From an uncultured Bacteroidales bacterium (GTDB taxonomy: Bacteria > Bacteroidota > Bacteroidia > Bacteroidales > Muribaculaceae): 64,000 nucleotides of DNA. The translations under genes and the position numbers were made by a program. Below the pieces are notes generated by a model. That model was not told where the DNA came from and did not search any database. It saw only the letters and a list, made by a program, of their open reading frames with translations. The stretch is taken from positions 62,001 through 126,000 of the forward strand of contig CACYGX010000007.1 of assembly GCA_902774055.1 (NCBI GenBank), given 5' to 3'. Below are positions 8,652 through 18,300 of the stretch, piece after piece (within the stretch, counting starts at the first letter, position 1; each line of letters starts with the position of its first letter).

Positions 8652-9581
8652 CTATCGCCAATGCCACAGACGGGAGACGGCGTGGGTGATTGTGCGCAGG
8701 TGCAGGTCTTTACCCAACACCACAAGCATTACGGCAAAAAGGATGAACAAAATGCCGACGATCAAGCGAGGCGTCAAGGTCTCACCAAACACCATTACGC
8801 CGATAGCCACGGCCGTCAAGGGCTCCAGTGCACCCAAAATGGCTGTGGGTGTGGCCCCCACATGATGGACAGCCACCGTCATAAACACCAGCGAGAGGAT
8901 TGTGGGCACAACACTCAACCACACGGCAAATGACCACGCGCGGGCTGATGGCAAAGCATGCAGATACAGCTCGGGCGAGGTAAAGGAGTATAGTATTAAT
9001 GTGATTTCACACACCAGCATGGCATAGAAGGTGACCTTGAACGACGACATCTTGATGCTCGACTGATTCACCACAATGATATAGATGGCATAGGCCAACG
9101 AGGAAAGGATGCACAAGACGATGCCTATCACACTCAGCGTGACCCCTGCCCCACCCTTGTAGAGCAGGCCGATGCCCACAAGCGACATCACGATGGCAAC
9201 AACGGTCATGGTGGTGACCCGTTCCTTGAAAAACACCGCCATAATCACCGCAACCATCACGGGATAGACAAACAGGATGGTGGAGGCGATGCCAGCGTCC
9301 ATAAAGTAAAAACTCTGATAATAGGTGATGCTAGATGCGGCAAACAGAATGCCCAACGAGAACAACACCTTGAACTCGGTGCGGGTAACCTTGAAGTTCT
9401 CACGCTTGATGAGCATCACTATAGCCAGCAGAATTACCGCTAATCCAAAGCGATGGGCCAGCACCGTCGCCGTGTTGACGCCCTCCTCATACAAGGGTAA
9501 AGCGCCAAAAGGGTTAGTGCCGTAGCACACAGCCGACAAGACGGCACACAGGATGCCGATGTACTTTGATTTCTTAGTCAT
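8652..9581 (-). CDS. EamA/DMT-family transporter
   Basis: 309 residues from the ATG at 9581. The frame is open further upstream, but that part overlaps the GH53 gene in another frame and has no membrane character. About ten hydrophobic segments form two EamA repeats, beginning with ILCAVLSAVCYGTNPFG and, in the second half, ILCILSSLAYAIYI. Proteins of this superfamily export or import small metabolites across the inner membrane; the substrate is unknown. The C-terminus ends in a short basic tail (HAVSRLWHWR). The GH53 gene ends 32 bases upstream on the same strand, so the two may be co-transcribed. Confidence 0.88.
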   Translation of the reverse strand: MTKKSKYIGILCAVLSAVCYGTNPFGALPLYEEGVNTATVLAHRFGLAVILLAIVMLIKRENFKVTRTEFKVLFSLGILFAASSITYYQSFYFMDAGIASTILFVYPVMVAVIMAVFFKERVTTMTVVAIVMSLVGIGLLYKGGAGVTLSVIGIVLCILSSLAYAIYIIVVNQSSIKMSSFKVTFYAMLVCEITLILYSFTSPELYLHALPSARAWSFAVWLSVVPTILSLVFMTVAVHHVGATPTAILGALEPLTAVAIGVMVFGETLTPRLIVGILFILFAVMLVVLGKDLHLRTITHAVSRLWHWR

Positions 9582-9613
9582 CTTCGTGGGTGTGTTAGTG
9601 CTGACAATCAGTT

Positions 9614-10708
9614 TTACTGCTTGAAGCGGCTCATCTCGTAGAGGGCGGGTAGAGCCTGACCGTTGGCACTGTTGAACAGGCCACGGTTCAAGCCCCAACG
9701 GCTGTTCTCGAATCGGGTGCCGTAGCGGTTTTCCTCGGGGTACCACCAGAAGAGGCCCGTCACGTTATCATGACGATTGAGTTCACCGACCAGTTGAGCG
9801 GTAAATTCACGTTGGCCATCGATGGTACCAGGCAGGCAATCTGAAAAATCCTCTTCTCCGCGATTCACGCCATCATGCAGATAATAATATGCTGCCTCGA
9901 CAATCATCACGGGTTTTTCGGGATAGCGCTCTGCCAGCAGGTCAAGCGTCTGGCCCAGGTTGGGTATCGTGCCATGCCACATGGGGTAGTAACTCAGCCC
10001 GATGATGTCATAGTCCACACCAGCCTCTTTCAGGCGGTCATAGTAGTTACGGGTCATCTCCCACTTGCCAGCCTTCTCGGTATGGATGATAATCCCGGCC
10101 TTGGGGCACACTTCACGACAGGCCTTGCATCCGGCCTTGAGCAGACGGGTAAACACGTCCCAGTTATCGGGCGACATCGGGTCAACGCGTCCGATGGGCC
10201 AGTCCATGCCGAAGGTGATTTCGTTACCCACCTGAATAGTCGCGGGTTCCACGCCAGCCGCTTTCATCGCCTGCAGGCAATGACGGGTATAACGATAGAT
10301 GCTGTCGGCAAGGCCCTTGGCATCCAAGCCTTCCCAGCGCTTGGGCGTGAACTGCTTTGCAGGGTCGGCCCACGTGTCACTGTAGTGGAAATCGAGCATC
10401 ACCTCAAAACCACGTGCTCGGATGGTCTTGCACAGGTCGATGACATAATCCAGATCCTGGCACACACCCTGATCATGATGGTTACCAGGCGCATTTTGCG
10501 GGTCCACAAACAGCCGCACACGCATCATGTTCCACCCCTGCTGCTTGAACAAGTCATAGGGATCAACAGTAACACCACATGAATCCTTGTAAATAACACC
10601 ATTGCGGGCATTAGACGTCATCATCGAGATGTCACCACCCAACCACGAATGTGCCAGCGAAGGCAATGCCACCGCCAACATCAACATTATAACCACACGT
10701 TTCATCAT
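9614..10708 (-). CDS. Glycoside hydrolase family 53 endo-beta-1,4-galactanase (arabinogalactanase)
   Basis: 364 residues with a signal peptide (about 1-20). GH53 landmarks are GGDISMM near the mature N-terminus, MRVRLFVDP, LDFHYSDTWADP, the acid/base Glu in VGNEITFGMDWP and the nucleophile Glu in MIVEAAYYY, in the right order for a clan GH-A barrel. The enzyme cleaves beta-1,4-galactan side chains of pectin in the periplasm or at the cell surface. Two Met codons are adjacent at the start (10708, 10705); the longer open frame upstream runs into the tRNA gene and is not used. No SusC/D pair is next to it, so it is an isolated glycan enzyme. Confidence 0.93.
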   Translation of the reverse strand: MMKRVVIMLMLAVALPSLAHSWLGGDISMMTSNARNGVIYKDSCGVTVDPYDLFKQQGWNMMRVRLFVDPQNAPGNHHDQGVCQDLDYVIDLCKTIRARGFEVMLDFHYSDTWADPAKQFTPKRWEGLDAKGLADSIYRYTRHCLQAMKAAGVEPATIQVGNEITFGMDWPIGRVDPMSPDNWDVFTRLLKAGCKACREVCPKAGIIIHTEKAGKWEMTRNYYDRLKEAGVDYDIIGLSYYPMWHGTIPNLGQTLDLLAERYPEKPVMIVEAAYYYLHDGVNRGEEDFSDCLPGTIDGQREFTAQLVGELNRHDNVTGLFWWYPEENRYGTRFENSRWGLNRGLFNSANGQALPALYEMSRFKQ

Positions 10709-10733
10709 ATCTAACACATGCTGTTGAAAATTA

Positions 10734-10770
10734 AAAAAGTGCCGATAATCAATGACTATCAGCACTTTTT
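10734..10770 (-). terminator. Hairpin terminator after tRNA-Pro
   Basis: Arms 10734-10747 and 10757-10770 are complementary except for one G-U pair on the minus strand. The structure has A-run and T-run ends and lies six bases after the tRNA 3' end. Confidence 0.75.
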
Positions 10771-10776
10771 GCGATG

Positions 10777-10851
10777 TCGGGGTGACTAGATTCGAACTAG
10801 CGACCCCACGCCCCCCAGACGCGTACTCTAACCGGACTGAGCTACACCCCG
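10777..10851 (-). tRNA. tRNA-Pro, anticodon GGG
   Basis: A 75-nt cloverleaf can be folded by hand. The acceptor arm is CGGGGTG with CACCCCG and the D arm is GCTC/GAGT. The anticodon stem is CGCGT/GCGTG (two wobbles) with loop CTGGGGG, giving anticodon GGG. The T arm is GCTAG-TTCGAAT-CTAGT and the discriminator is A. CCA is not encoded; the next bases are CAT. Confidence 0.93.
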
Positions 10852-10890
10852 ATCGCACTTACCGAAACGCCTTTGTTTCGTAAAGCGGTG

Positions 10891-10922
10891 CAAAGGTAAT
10901 GCTGATTTGGGAACTGACCAAA
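10891..10922 (-). promoter_or_regulatory. Promoter of tRNA-Pro
   Basis: The minus strand reads TTTG, 20 bases, TACCTTTG, an exact match to the Bacteroidetes -33/-7 consensus. It predicts a start about 35 nt ahead of the mature tRNA. A small hairpin (GAAAC/GTTTC) lies in that leader. Confidence 0.8.
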
Positions 10923-11042
10923 TTTTTTAACGATTATTTTTAGTAGATTTTTTAGAGACTTAACATTATCTCCTGAATATCAACCATTTATAATAATTGA
11001 AATTCAAGGCCATAAGTCTCCCATGAGTGGGATAATGTGCAA

Positions 11043-11086
11043 GCAAGGCCACTTGCCCCCTGGATGAGGGGTGCAAGCGACCTTGC
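11043..11086 (-). terminator. Hairpin after the aldolase gene
   Basis: Arms 11043-11060 and 11068-11086 pair over about 18 bp with a few wobbles or mismatches. The hairpin starts 24 bases past the aldolase stop. No clear T-run follows, so it could act as an mRNA 3' stabiliser as much as a terminator. Confidence 0.55.
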
Positions 11087-11110
11087 AGGATTCAGTTAGC
11101 AGTTGCCTGA

Positions 11111-12112
11111 TTACTCGGCCTTGCCATCGCTACCAAGCACCTCAATGATCTTGTGCTTGTAGAGGCGTACCATCTCGTCACGGGCGGGACCGCAGTACTT
11201 GCGGGGGTCAAACTCACCGGGCTTCTCAACGAAGACCTTGCGAACTGCTGCGGTAAAGGCCAGACGGCTGTCGCTGTCGATGTTGATCTTGCAAACGGCG
11301 CTCTTGGCGGCCTTGCGCAACTGGTCCTCAGGGATACCTACTGCATCGGGCAGATTGCCACCGTGGCTGTTGATGATGTCAACATACTCCTGGGGAACGC
11401 TCGATGAGCCGTGGAGCACGATGGGGAATCCGGGCAACTTCTTCTCGATCTCCTCGAGCACGTCAAATGCCAGGGGAGGAGGAACGAGCTTGCCGGTCTG
11501 CGGGTCGCGAGTGCACTGCTCGGGTTTGAACTTGTAAGCGCCGTGGCTGGTACCGATGCTGATGGCCAGCGAGTCACAACCCGTGCGGGTAGCGAAGTCG
11601 ATGACCTCCTCGGGCTTGGTGTAGTGTGATTCCTCGGCCACTACGTCGTCCTCAACGCCAGCGAGAACGCCCAGCTCGGCCTCAACGGTTACGTCGAACT
11701 GATGGGCATATTCCACAACCTTCCTGGTCAGGGCGATGTTCTCCTCATAGGGGAGGGACGAACCGTCGATCATTACTGACGAGAAACCGAAGTCCACGCA
11801 GGATTTGCAGAGCTCAAAGGTGTCACCATGGTCCAAGTGGAGGCAAATCTGGGGATGTTCCCAGCCCAACTCCTTGGCATACTCAACAGCGCCTTCGGCC
11901 ATGTAACGCAGCAGCGTCTGGTTGGCATACTTGCGGGCACCACTGGAAACTTGCAGGATAACGGGCGACTTTGTCTCGGCGCAAGCCTTGATAATAGCCT
12001 GTAACTGCTCCATGTTGTTGAAGTTGAATGCGGGGATGGCATAACCGCCATCAACTGCCTTGGCAAACATCTCGCGGGTATTCACGAGACCTAAATCCTT
12101 GTAATTTACCAT
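11111..12112 (-). CDS. fba: Class II fructose-bisphosphate aldolase
   Basis: 333 residues. It interconverts fructose 1,6-bisphosphate with glyceraldehyde 3-phosphate and dihydroxyacetone phosphate in the cytoplasm. Visible signatures are IPAFNFNNMEQ at the N-terminus, the zinc region CLHLDHGDTFELCK, VEAELGVLAGVEDD, SIGTSHGAYKF, VLHGSSSVPQE and KINIDSDSRLAFTAA. Its length and the Glu-rich insertion fit the bacterial zinc-dependent class. It has its own strong promoter and is followed by a hairpin, so it is monocistronic. The codon use is biased to a few codons, as expected for a highly expressed glycolytic gene. Confidence 0.96.
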   Translation of the reverse strand: MVNYKDLGLVNTREMFAKAVDGGYAIPAFNFNNMEQLQAIIKACAETKSPVILQVSSGARKYANQTLLRYMAEGAVEYAKELGWEHPQICLHLDHGDTFELCKSCVDFGFSSVMIDGSSLPYEENIALTRKVVEYAHQFDVTVEAELGVLAGVEDDVVAEESHYTKPEEVIDFATRTGCDSLAISIGTSHGAYKFKPEQCTRDPQTGKLVPPPLAFDVLEEIEKKLPGFPIVLHGSSSVPQEYVDIINSHGGNLPDAVGIPEDQLRKAAKSAVCKINIDSDSRLAFTAAVRKVFVEKPGEFDPRKYCGPARDEMVRLYKHKIIEVLGSDGKAE

Positions 12113-12160
12113 AATAGTTTTTTAATATAATTGGGAAAAAACATTATTATATATCTGCTG

Positions 12161-12192
12161 CAAAGATAAGTATTATTTTGTGGTCGGGCAAA
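12161..12192 (-). promoter_or_regulatory. Promoter of the aldolase gene
   Basis: The minus strand reads TTTG, 20 bases, TATCTTTG, matching both promoter elements exactly. The -7 element ends 49 bases ahead of the start codon. Confidence 0.8.
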
Positions 12193-12258
12193 TTCTAGAA
12201 AGGTATTTTTTGTTAACAATGCCGCCCTAAAAAAGAACCCACAACAAATACAGGATTT

Positions 12259-12663
12259 TTATCTTTTTGTCGGGAAGAGGGCAATGAGGCGCTCGTCGGC
12301 GGCACACCACGTCAATGACGGCAGTTCGTGCCATGGCAGCCACTGGGATGAGGAGTGCTCACGCATGATGAAATCGGTCGTCAAGGCCGTGCAGCGATAG
12401 GCGGCAAGGGTGATGGTAAAATCGGGGTAATCGTGGGTGACAGTGGCCAGCAGCTCGTGAACCTCGACATCGAGGTCCATCTCCTCGAGCAACTCGCGGT
12501 GCAGGGCCTGCTCGGGCGTCTCTCCCGGTTCAATCTTGCCCCCAGGAAACTCCCACAGGTAGCTCGTGTAAGGGTAGCGCGTCACGCCGCGCTGCATGCA
12601 CAGCACCTTGCCGTCCACCTCGATAACGGCGGCCACCACATGATGATGCTTGCGGGTGGTCAT
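12259..12663 (-). CDS. NUDIX hydrolase, MutT-like (deoxy)nucleoside triphosphate pyrophosphohydrolase
   Basis: 134 residues. The Nudix box GX5EX7REUXEEXGU is present as GGKIEPGETPEQALHRELL followed by EEMDL at about residues 41-64, with the MutT-like start VVAAVIEVDGKVLCMQR. Members with this length and N-terminus clean up oxidised nucleotides such as 8-oxo-dGTP in the cytoplasm, though the exact substrate is not proven by sequence. The start codon overlaps the stop of the rhodanese gene by four bases (ATGA), indicating translational coupling. Confidence 0.9.
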   Translation of the reverse strand: MTTRKHHHVVAAVIEVDGKVLCMQRGVTRYPYTSYLWEFPGGKIEPGETPEQALHRELLEEMDLDVEVHELLATVTHDYPDFTITLAAYRCTALTTDFIMREHSSSQWLPWHELPSLTWCAADERLIALFPTKR

Positions 12664-13100
12664 TTCACCAGGACTTTACCCGAATCCTGCCAAGCGATCA
12701 CGCCGCCATTGAGGTTGGTCACCTTGAAGCGATTCTCGCTGAGCAAACTGGCGGCTCGGGCGCTGCGACGCCCACTGCGGCAATACACGGCAACTGCACG
12801 ATTCACGTCGAGAACAGCCATGGCCTTCTCGACAAAGGCGCTGTCGTTCACATCGACCAACAGGGCGCCAGCGATGTGGCCCTCGTCAAATTCCTCCTGA
12901 GTGCGCACGTCAAGCAACTGCACAGTGGGGTCGGCAATCAGTGACTGGAACTCATCAGCATTGACGCTGGCATATGGCGTGAGCAACACCTTGTCGCCAC
13001 GAGTTGAACTCTTACTCATTATCCTTGCACACGAGACGAGGACAATGGTCGCCAAGGCGAGCCAAAACAGGTATTTTACGTTAATCATCAAGATAATCAT
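12660..13100 (-). CDS. Rhodanese-like lipoprotein
   Basis: 146 residues, or 142 if it starts at the second Met (13088). An N-terminal hydrophobic segment ends in a lipobox-like LVSC, placing the protein at the periplasmic face of a membrane. One rhodanese domain follows (about 45-140), with LLDVRTQEEFDEGHI and the active-site loop YCRSGRRS carrying the catalytic Cys. Rhodanese domains carry persulfide sulfur or bind redox partners. The physiological partner is unknown. It overlaps the NUDIX gene. Confidence 0.9.
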   Translation of the reverse strand: MIILMINVKYLFWLALATIVLVSCARIMSKSSTRGDKVLLTPYASVNADEFQSLIADPTVQLLDVRTQEEFDEGHIAGALLVDVNDSAFVEKAMAVLDVNRAVAVYCRSGRRSARAASLLSENRFKVTNLNGGVIAWQDSGKVLVK

Positions 13101-13129
13101 AGTGTTAGAAATTAACCGTTTTTTCGGGA

Positions 13130-13137
13130 CAAAGGTA
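13130..13137 (-). promoter_or_regulatory. Candidate -7 element for rhodanese-NUDIX
   Basis: The minus strand reads TACCTTTG, 30 bases ahead of the rhodanese start. No TTTG lies at the -33 distance. Confidence 0.45.
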
Positions 13138-13202
13138 CAATAATTTCTCTATAATTTCTTTTTTTACTATTCTTACGAATGCACAAATCACAAAAAAAAA
13201 TA

Positions 13203-13210
13203 TACCTTTG
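13203..13210 (+). promoter_or_regulatory. Candidate -7 element for the 13263 gene
   Basis: TACCTTTG lies 53 bases ahead of the start codon, after an A-rich tract. The -33 element is not clear. Confidence 0.45.
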
Positions 13211-13262
13211 CACTACAAAAAAAGAAAGAATAGACATTACTATCAACAAAGTTTTTAAGAAA

Positions 13263-13982
13263 ATGCATCATCTACAACGTTTATTCCTCGCCGTGATGCT
13301 CGTTTTCACCGCCAGCACCGCTATGGCCCAATACTATAGTGGCGACCACACCTTTGACGGGACGAACAAGAACGAGGCCTCGGCTTCACTCACGACTGGC
13401 GACAACATCATTACAGGTCACTGTGTCGGCAACACAATCCACTACAAGCACTACTTCAACGACCACTGGAGCGTTGACGGTGGTGCCAACCTGCAGTACA
13501 CCAAGCAACTGTATGGATTTAAGGCCAAAGGTGAATACCACCTCAAAATCAGGTCCTTCCACATGTTTGCATCGGCCGAATACATGTTCAACCATTACCA
13601 CAAGTATAACACCAACGAGAACGTGGGTAATGCTTCGGTAAGGTTTGAGCGCGGATACTGGGACATCACCTTGGGTGGATCCTTTATCGGCTACAACATG
13701 ATGGGCGACCACTATACCGAGCCCATTACACTCACCTTTGGTGCACACGCTACCCTAAGACCCCGCACCAACAAATGGAACGTGGGCCTGCTCTTCCGCA
13801 ACTATGACGACTTCTACTACGAGAACTGGAACATCAACTGGGGATTGGACCTCTATTACCGCATCAAGCCCAACATGAAGTTGTTCGGCGAGTTCAACGT
13901 TCGTCCAGCAGGATCGATGAGCCAATTGGCAAGCAAATATGAGACAACAGGTAAAATAGGTGTAATCTATAGATGGAAATAA
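13263..13982 (+). CDS. Predicted outer-membrane beta-barrel protein of unknown function
   Basis: 239 residues from the ATG at 13263; the longer open frame upstream contains the promoter and is rejected. A signal peptide ends near TAMAQ (about residue 23). The rest is alternating strands with many aromatics (HYKHYFNDHWSVDGGANLQY, FHMFASAEYMFNHYHKY, WNVGLLFRNYDDFYY) ending in IGVIYRWK, typical of an outer-membrane barrel of about ten to twelve strands. I do not recognise a named family with confidence; it resembles short barrels sometimes labelled TraO-like, but no conjugation gene is near. Two bases separate it from the phosphoesterase gene, so the pair is an operon. Confidence 0.7.
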   Translation: MHHLQRLFLAVMLVFTASTAMAQYYSGDHTFDGTNKNEASASLTTGDNIITGHCVGNTIHYKHYFNDHWSVDGGANLQYTKQLYGFKAKGEYHLKIRSFHMFASAEYMFNHYHKYNTNENVGNASVRFERGYWDITLGGSFIGYNMMGDHYTEPITLTFGAHATLRPRTNKWNVGLLFRNYDDFYYENWNINWGLDLYYRIKPNMKLFGEFNVRPAGSMSQLASKYETTGKIGVIYRWK

Positions 13983-13984
13983 CG

Positions 13985-15067
13985 ATGAAAAAGACAACAG
14001 CATATGCCTTTATGGCCGCCATCTCGCTGATGGCCACAACCACATTATTCACTTCGTGCGATAAAGTCAGCCCCACGGGTGTGCTCATCGGCAACACCAG
14101 TGTGGATGACCGAGTGAAACAATCCCTGGCCAATTATGCAGTATTTGACATGGCCTGGGACAAAACCCTGCCTGACAGCATCGAGGAGTACTCGTTCATT
14201 GTGGGCAGCGACAGCCACATCACCTACGACCCGGGACGCCTGAGCGAAATGCTGGAAATAGGCATCGAGCACGGTGACCTGTTCTACTGCCACCTGGGCG
14301 ACCTGGCCGACACCAAGGCCGAGTACTATGAGAATACCGCACTGGCACTCTACCGTGCGACAGAAGATTGGTGGGATAAATACCTAGAGCCTTACATTAA
14401 CGAGAATTTCCCTGCAGACTCAATTTTCATTGACAAAAGAACCGGAGATCTCTATAAACAAAGCGATCTTCTTAATATGCCCACCTATCTGCCATTTTAT
14501 CCTGTTGTAGGTAATCACGACATCACCCACAACGGTTGGGCCCTCTATTGCAACCTCTTCAGGAGTTCGTTCTACGAATTCACCGTCCAGATGGGAAACT
14601 CGGAGAAATACGACCGCTTTATATTCCTTGATTCGGCCAACGGCACACTGGGCCAGTTCCAGATTGAGCAACTCGACAACGGCATCCTGCAGCGCGACAA
14701 GAAAGAGATCCGCAACACCTTTGTGTTCACCCACACCAACATCTTCCGCCCATCGCTCAATGAGTTCGCCTCGACCTATTGCCGCGAGGAGTTGTACTAC
14801 ATCCTGGACAAACTCGCCGACTGGAACACGACCATCATGTTCTACGGCCACGTTCATGCTTGGGATGACCGCATGTTTGGCGGTGTGCGCCACATCACCA
14901 TGCCCTCGATGAACTTTGTCGATCACCCCAACGGCGGCGATGACCTGCTCGTGCGCATCACCGTCATGAAAGACGGCTCCTACAAGATGGAACACATTGG
15001 CCTCCACTGCAAGGAACGCAGCAAAGAGGAACTTAAAGAATTAGGTTACTACACCAATACTATCTAA
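13985..15067 (+). CDS. Metallophosphoesterase lipoprotein
   Basis: 360 residues. The signal peptide ends in a lipoprotein Cys (TTTLFTSC, about residue 23). Calcineurin-like metal-site motifs follow in order: VGSDSHI, HLGDLAD, VVGNHDITHNG and GHVHAWDDR near the C-terminus. The fold would hydrolyse phosphate esters or pyrophosphates in the periplasm or at the surface; the substrate is unknown. A segment rich in aromatic and acidic residues (about 110-160) is inserted between the second and third motifs. It is translationally adjacent to the barrel protein gene, which may anchor or feed it. A perfect-looking hairpin lies 30 bases downstream. Confidence 0.85.
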   Translation: MKKTTAYAFMAAISLMATTTLFTSCDKVSPTGVLIGNTSVDDRVKQSLANYAVFDMAWDKTLPDSIEEYSFIVGSDSHITYDPGRLSEMLEIGIEHGDLFYCHLGDLADTKAEYYENTALALYRATEDWWDKYLEPYINENFPADSIFIDKRTGDLYKQSDLLNMPTYLPFYPVVGNHDITHNGWALYCNLFRSSFYEFTVQMGNSEKYDRFIFLDSANGTLGQFQIEQLDNGILQRDKKEIRNTFVFTHTNIFRPSLNEFASTYCREELYYILDKLADWNTTIMFYGHVHAWDDRMFGGVRHITMPSMNFVDHPNGGDDLLVRITVMKDGSYKMEHIGLHCKERSKEELKELGYYTNTI

Positions 15068-15097
15068 TAGACGCTTCACACAAGCTCCACAGCATTC

Positions 15098-15133
15098 TCC
15101 CCCGCCCGTTTTCGGTCGAAAACAGGCGGGGGA
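15098..15133 (+). terminator. Hairpin terminator after the phosphoesterase gene
   Basis: Arms 15098-15113 and 15118-15133 pair over 16 positions with one mismatch, closed by a GGTC tetraloop. The structure is very GC-rich, with no long T-run after it. Confidence 0.6.
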
Positions 15134-15178
15134 TACTGTTCCCCAACGACCACACCCAAGCCCACATGAGGCTAGCCT

Positions 15179-15206
15179 GTAGGGCCACGCCAAGGCGAGG
15201 CCCTAC
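15179..15206. repeat. Dispersed 28-bp palindromic element, copy 1
   Basis: The inverted repeat GTAGGGCC-A-CGCC / GGCG-A-GGCCCTAC has a 2-nt centre. Near-identical copies occur at 20907-20936 and 41752-41779, in the opposite orientation. It lies between two convergent genes and looks like a REP-type element. Confidence 0.7.
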
Positions 15207-15221
15207 ATTCCATTGCAAATG

Positions 15222-15261
15222 AATCGGGGGCGGCCTGTCAAAAAGCAGGTCGCCCCCGATT
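15222..15261 (-). terminator. Hairpin terminator of the 1737-residue protein gene
   Basis: Arms 15222-15237 and 15246-15261 pair over 16 bp with one wobble-type position and an 8-nt loop. It lies 57 bases past the stop codon of the minus-strand gene and may serve both converging genes. Confidence 0.6.
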
Positions 15262-15318
15262 GGGGTGAGTATCGTGAGGCGCCCTCAGCGGGCGCCACGA
15301 TTTACTGTTCTAGGCGCG

Positions 15319-18300
15319 TTAGCGCAGGACCTTGGCAGTCGAGCTCGAACCGTCGGTGTAGCGGGTCACAACGATGTTGATACCCTCGAACGGTGACTTG
15401 CTCTCCTGGCCCATGAGGTTGTAGTAGCGCACGCTGTCAACCACCTTCTTGCCGTTCACATCCTCTACTGCGGTCACGATCTCGGAGTTGCCACCAGAGC
15501 TGAGCGGGTAAACGATATAGGCGGGAGTGCCTTCCCTGACACCATCTTCCTTGGGCACGATGCGGCGGGGAGCGCCGTTACCGCCAGTCGATTGCCAGTA
15601 AGCACTATTCTTGCGGACAATAGCATTGAAGCTATAGAGCGCCTGCTCACCTTGGTAAGACTCATCATTAGAAGCCGTGAAGAGGTTCTTTGCATGGCTT
15701 TCTAACGTCACGTTCTGTTCCTCACACAACGACATGTCAGCCAGGAAGCCGCCCTTGAAGTCAAGACCATTGATGTCAATGTCATCGCCTTCGCCGCGGG
15801 CAGGAGCCACGAAGTAGTCATCTGTGCCCTCAAAGTAGGCCCAAACGACCTTGCAGAACTCTTGAGGCTTGGCGTCCATCATAAAGTACTGACCACCGTA
15901 CTCATCAGTGCGGCCGCTTGTTGCACCATTATCTCCCAGGTTGCTGATCAGGAAGTTGGCGGTGCAATAGATGTTGGGGGCATAGGTCGAAGCCGAAGTG
16001 GGCACTGCGGGAGCATGCGTCATCTCGATGGTGGGATTGAAATCATCGATATAGGTACCGTTGATGGTTCCACCAGCCAGAATCATGCCCTCGTAGGTGT
16101 CCCGCAAGGCACCAAGCGTTCCATTGTAATCATTAGAAGCCGTCTTGTTAGTGAAGGCAGTGGTGCTGATCTCGTCAGGGATCAAGATCTCCACCCAGTT
16201 GCTCTGGTCATATTTCTCCTGAGGCAGGCTATTGACAAAGCTACCATTCTCATACTCAATCAAGTAGCTCTTGAGGTCGCCAGGATTGCGCTTATGGGCA
16301 TACGCCTCATCGTCCTTGGCGAAGATGGCGAACTTCTTATGGTTGTCATCCCAAGTCACCTTGGCAGCAATCAGCGGGTTGGTAATGGTGTACTCTTGAT
16401 TCTTCACACCAGTCTCAACCAAGTCCTCAAGACGAACCTTGTTATCTTCCCACAGGGTGAACTCGATAGGCATGATCTCATAAACACTACCATACTTCTG
16501 GAAGATGAAGGTCACATTATAGTAATTGCCATCACCATTGGGAATACTAACGGTGTGGCCGTTACCATTCTTTTCATTCCATGTGGGGAACTTGTTGTAG
16601 CACACGATACTATTGTCAGATACCTCAGCATCTCCATCGCCATCTTCATCAGAAGCAACATAGTAATTTGGAGATGAATAGCCAGTAACTTTTAACTTGT
16701 TGATATACATGTAACGGTCATTGTATTTGCCAGGGTTGGCAAGCAACTCACTGAGGGTCACCTGCTCGGGATCAGCAAGGGCTCTCTCGGTTGGCAATCC
16801 AAAATTATCAACAGAGTTATCTTCTGATTTGCCTTCAATGAAGCTTGCATCATGTTCGGTATAAAGAATCTTCTTTACTTTAAAGCCTGGAGGAATCACA
16901 TCACCATTATCGTAGCGGGGTTTCGATGAAGAAGAATCAAATCCGGGCTGGATAAACAACTTCATGTAACCTGTACGGTCCTTAATCCAGATATAATCCT
17001 GTGAGCCGTTCTGTGAATAGTCAAACAGCACGGTCACGGGGCTCTCGAAGGTCACCTCCTCATTGTTGTCCAATGCCAGGAACTCGGCGATGCTGTATAC
17101 CTTGTCGCTCTTGAAGGTATAGGTCACGGTGTCGGTAGCCACCGATTCACCCTTGCGTGCGATAGCCACAACAGTAACGCTATGGTTCTCCTCATTCACC
17201 TGAACGGTGAACGGAGCACTATAAGCCTGCTCGGCGCCACCATTAACCTTATAGGTCACCGTGGCATCGCCGGGAGTGGAAGTGATGGTTACAGTCACGT
17301 CACCTGTCACGCGCTGTGATGCAGGACTAATCGAAACAGTAGCCCTATTCCAATAGTAAACCACAGTGGTAACACGGCTCACGTTGCCCTGGCCATCAAC
17401 GGCAATCGCCTTGACGGTAGTGGGAGCTGAGCCATAGGGCAATTCGAACGAAGCGGTGTATTCAGTGCTGTTGATTGTCGGGTTGCTACCATCGGTGGTG
17501 TAATAGATGGTGCAGCCGTCAGCAGCAGTAATAGTCACATCAAAGCTCTCAAAGCGCTTGTTGCTGGTTCCACCAGCAGGCGTGATTTGCGGAGCAGGAA
17601 CCGAAGAAGTACCCTTCTTGTACAACTTGGGATTATACTGGTTACTCAACGTCTTGTAGCAAGCATAGCGAGAATTTTGAGGATTACTTTGCAGATACCT
17701 AGCATCTGAGCCATTCGTGTTGACATTTTTGATAACAACATCACCATTACCATCAATGGTCATCTGCCATTTATAGGCATCAGTCTTATCATTTTCAGTG
17801 TCATGAGGTATGTTATTGCTGCTACCTGTATAATACAGATAATAACCAACATGATCCTTAATGTAGAAATAACCATCATCTGTATCCTCAAGCGTCAAGA
17901 CATTGACGTTTGAAGGATCTTGCAGCAGAGTCACAACGCCTTCAGCAAGCGTAAAATCGTTATCAGTATCAGTGGTTTCACCATACACGCTACTGCTGTA
18001 ACTTGTACTCATAGCATGGTGAACACCTGTTTCACTGGTATATACCAGCACATACTCGTCGCCAGCGGTAATGTCATCAGTGCTCTTAACGAGGATAAAG
18101 TCATCGGCGCCGATGGGCTTGATGACGTAGGTCGCCTCGGTTACCGTACTGCTGTAGTCGCCATAGATGGCGATAGCCTTCAGCGTCGTGGACTCGGTGA
18201 CGGTGATGGGACCCGTGTACGGAGTACTGTTGGCGCTGGGCTCCGTGCCGTCGGTGGTGTAGTAGATGTGGGCATCGGTGTTCGCGCAGGTGATTTCCAC

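Noticed and set aside
8652..9746. EamA protein start at 9746
   Set aside because: The extra 55 residues are polar, overlap the GH53 gene in another frame and precede a normal transporter start at 9581.
9614..10858. GH53 protein start at 10858
   Set aside because: The extension runs through the tRNA-Pro gene and its terminator; a signal peptide begins at the Met at 10708.
13263..13982. Conjugative-transposon TraO-like protein
   Set aside because: The size and barrel pattern are loosely similar, but no conjugation, integrase or mobilisation gene is present, so a general barrel call is safer.
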